Shown: piece by piece, positions 63,888 to 64,000 of the stretch
Numbering within the stretch: the first letter of the stretch is position 1
How the letters are laid out: every line of letters starts with the position of its first letter
Assembly (NCBI GenBank): GCA_964057225.1
Contig: OZ059897.1
Coordinates: 22,816,001-22,880,000 of the forward strand
Length of the DNA stretch: 64,000 bases
Direction: 5' to 3'
From: Auanema rhodensis
Taxonomy: Eukaryota; Nematoda; Chromadorea; Rhabditida; Rhabditidae
The notes under the pieces: model-generated
The model's input: the letters and a program-made list of their open reading frames with translations, nothing else
Told to the model about the DNA's origin: nothing
Database searches by the model: none
Translations under genes and position numbers: made by a program

Positions 63888-64000
63888 TAATTAGCATAAA
63901 TTAAAGTTCACGTAAATTTCAAAGTCATGGTTACCATGCACCAATATCAATGAAAATTTGTTTTTAGACTAATATGGACATGGGGAATCTAATTTTGAAA
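63888..64000 (+). repeat. Partial monomer at the window end (113 bp)
   Basis: Copy 364 is truncated only by the window edge, so the array continues beyond it. It has GCACC and TCAATGAAAA (p65 G at 63952) but the normal ATATGGACATG. The p65 G change therefore exists without the 1-bp deletion it accompanies at 58146 and 60785. Confidence 0.95.

Larger units (their letters stand above)
1..64000 (+). repeat. 176-bp satellite DNA array, 363 full copies plus a partial copy
   Basis: The same 176-bp unit recurs without interruption from the first to the last base, always in the same orientation. Every 2640 bases (15 units) the phase returns exactly, except after one inserted base near 44622 and deleted bases near 58171 and 60810. 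This gives 363 complete copies and a 113-bp remainder. Copies differ from the consensus mostly by single substitutions, commonly zero to four per copy by eye. No unique sequence, inversion or transposon interrupts the array, and neither edge lies inside the window. Arrays of this length, unit size and homogeneity are typical of eukaryotic centromeric or pericentromeric heterochromatin. Because 176 is not a multiple of three, a stop codon anywhere in the unit reaches every frame of that strand within three copies, so long open frames are not expected. Species and chromosomal position cannot be determined from the sequence alone. Confidence 0.99.

Noticed and set aside
1-64000. CRISPR array
   Set aside because: There are no unique spacers: the whole 176-bp period is repeated, far longer than CRISPR repeats, with no cas genes.
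1-64000. Transposon, terminal inverted repeat or retroelement insertion
   Set aside because: The 176-bp phase is kept over the whole window apart from single-base indels, which leaves no room for an insertion. The short dyads are internal to the monomer.

Overview
The whole 64 kb window is one uninterrupted tandem satellite DNA array. A 176-bp AT-rich monomer (about 32% G+C by count of the first copy) is repeated head-to-tail from base 1 to base 64000: 363 complete copies plus a 113-bp partial copy, all in the same orientation. I see no unique sequence, transposon, RNA gene, telomere repeat or credible protein-coding gene. Such an array is typical of a eukaryotic (peri)centromeric or other constitutive heterochromatin block; a unit of 176 bp is close to one nucleosome plus linker. 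I could not identify the species. The monomer does not match the primate alpha satellite, Arabidopsis 178-bp or Brassica CentBr consensus as I remember them, and it has no CENP-B box.

Monomer positions used below (p1-p176) take base 1 of the window as p1. Neighbouring monomers differ at only a few positions, but the variants are not random. They divide the array into domains. Domain I (about 1-7744) carries p170 G>A and p142 C>T. Domain II (about 7745-10912) is close to the plain consensus. Domain III (10913-18832) is a 12/17-monomer higher-order repeat. Domain IV (18833-35904) has five tandem copies of a long higher-order unit (24, 23, 20, 19 and 11 monomers). Domain V (35905-64000) is a mosaic of short 3-, 4-, 5-, 8- and 15-monomer duplications built around a recurring two-monomer module (p136 A copy followed by a p54 G/p123 T copy).

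Nothing here works together as genes do. The content is structural: a homogenised satellite whose history of unequal exchange can be read from linked variants, including a chimeric monomer at 61600-61775, a one-monomer loss near 32.2-32.4 kb, and a 1-bp deletion copied 15 monomers downstream. Possible functional content is the set of dyads and CACGTG motifs repeated in nearly every monomer, including an exact match to the yeast CDEI consensus. Any protein-binding role is inference. No previously undescribed protein system is visible.
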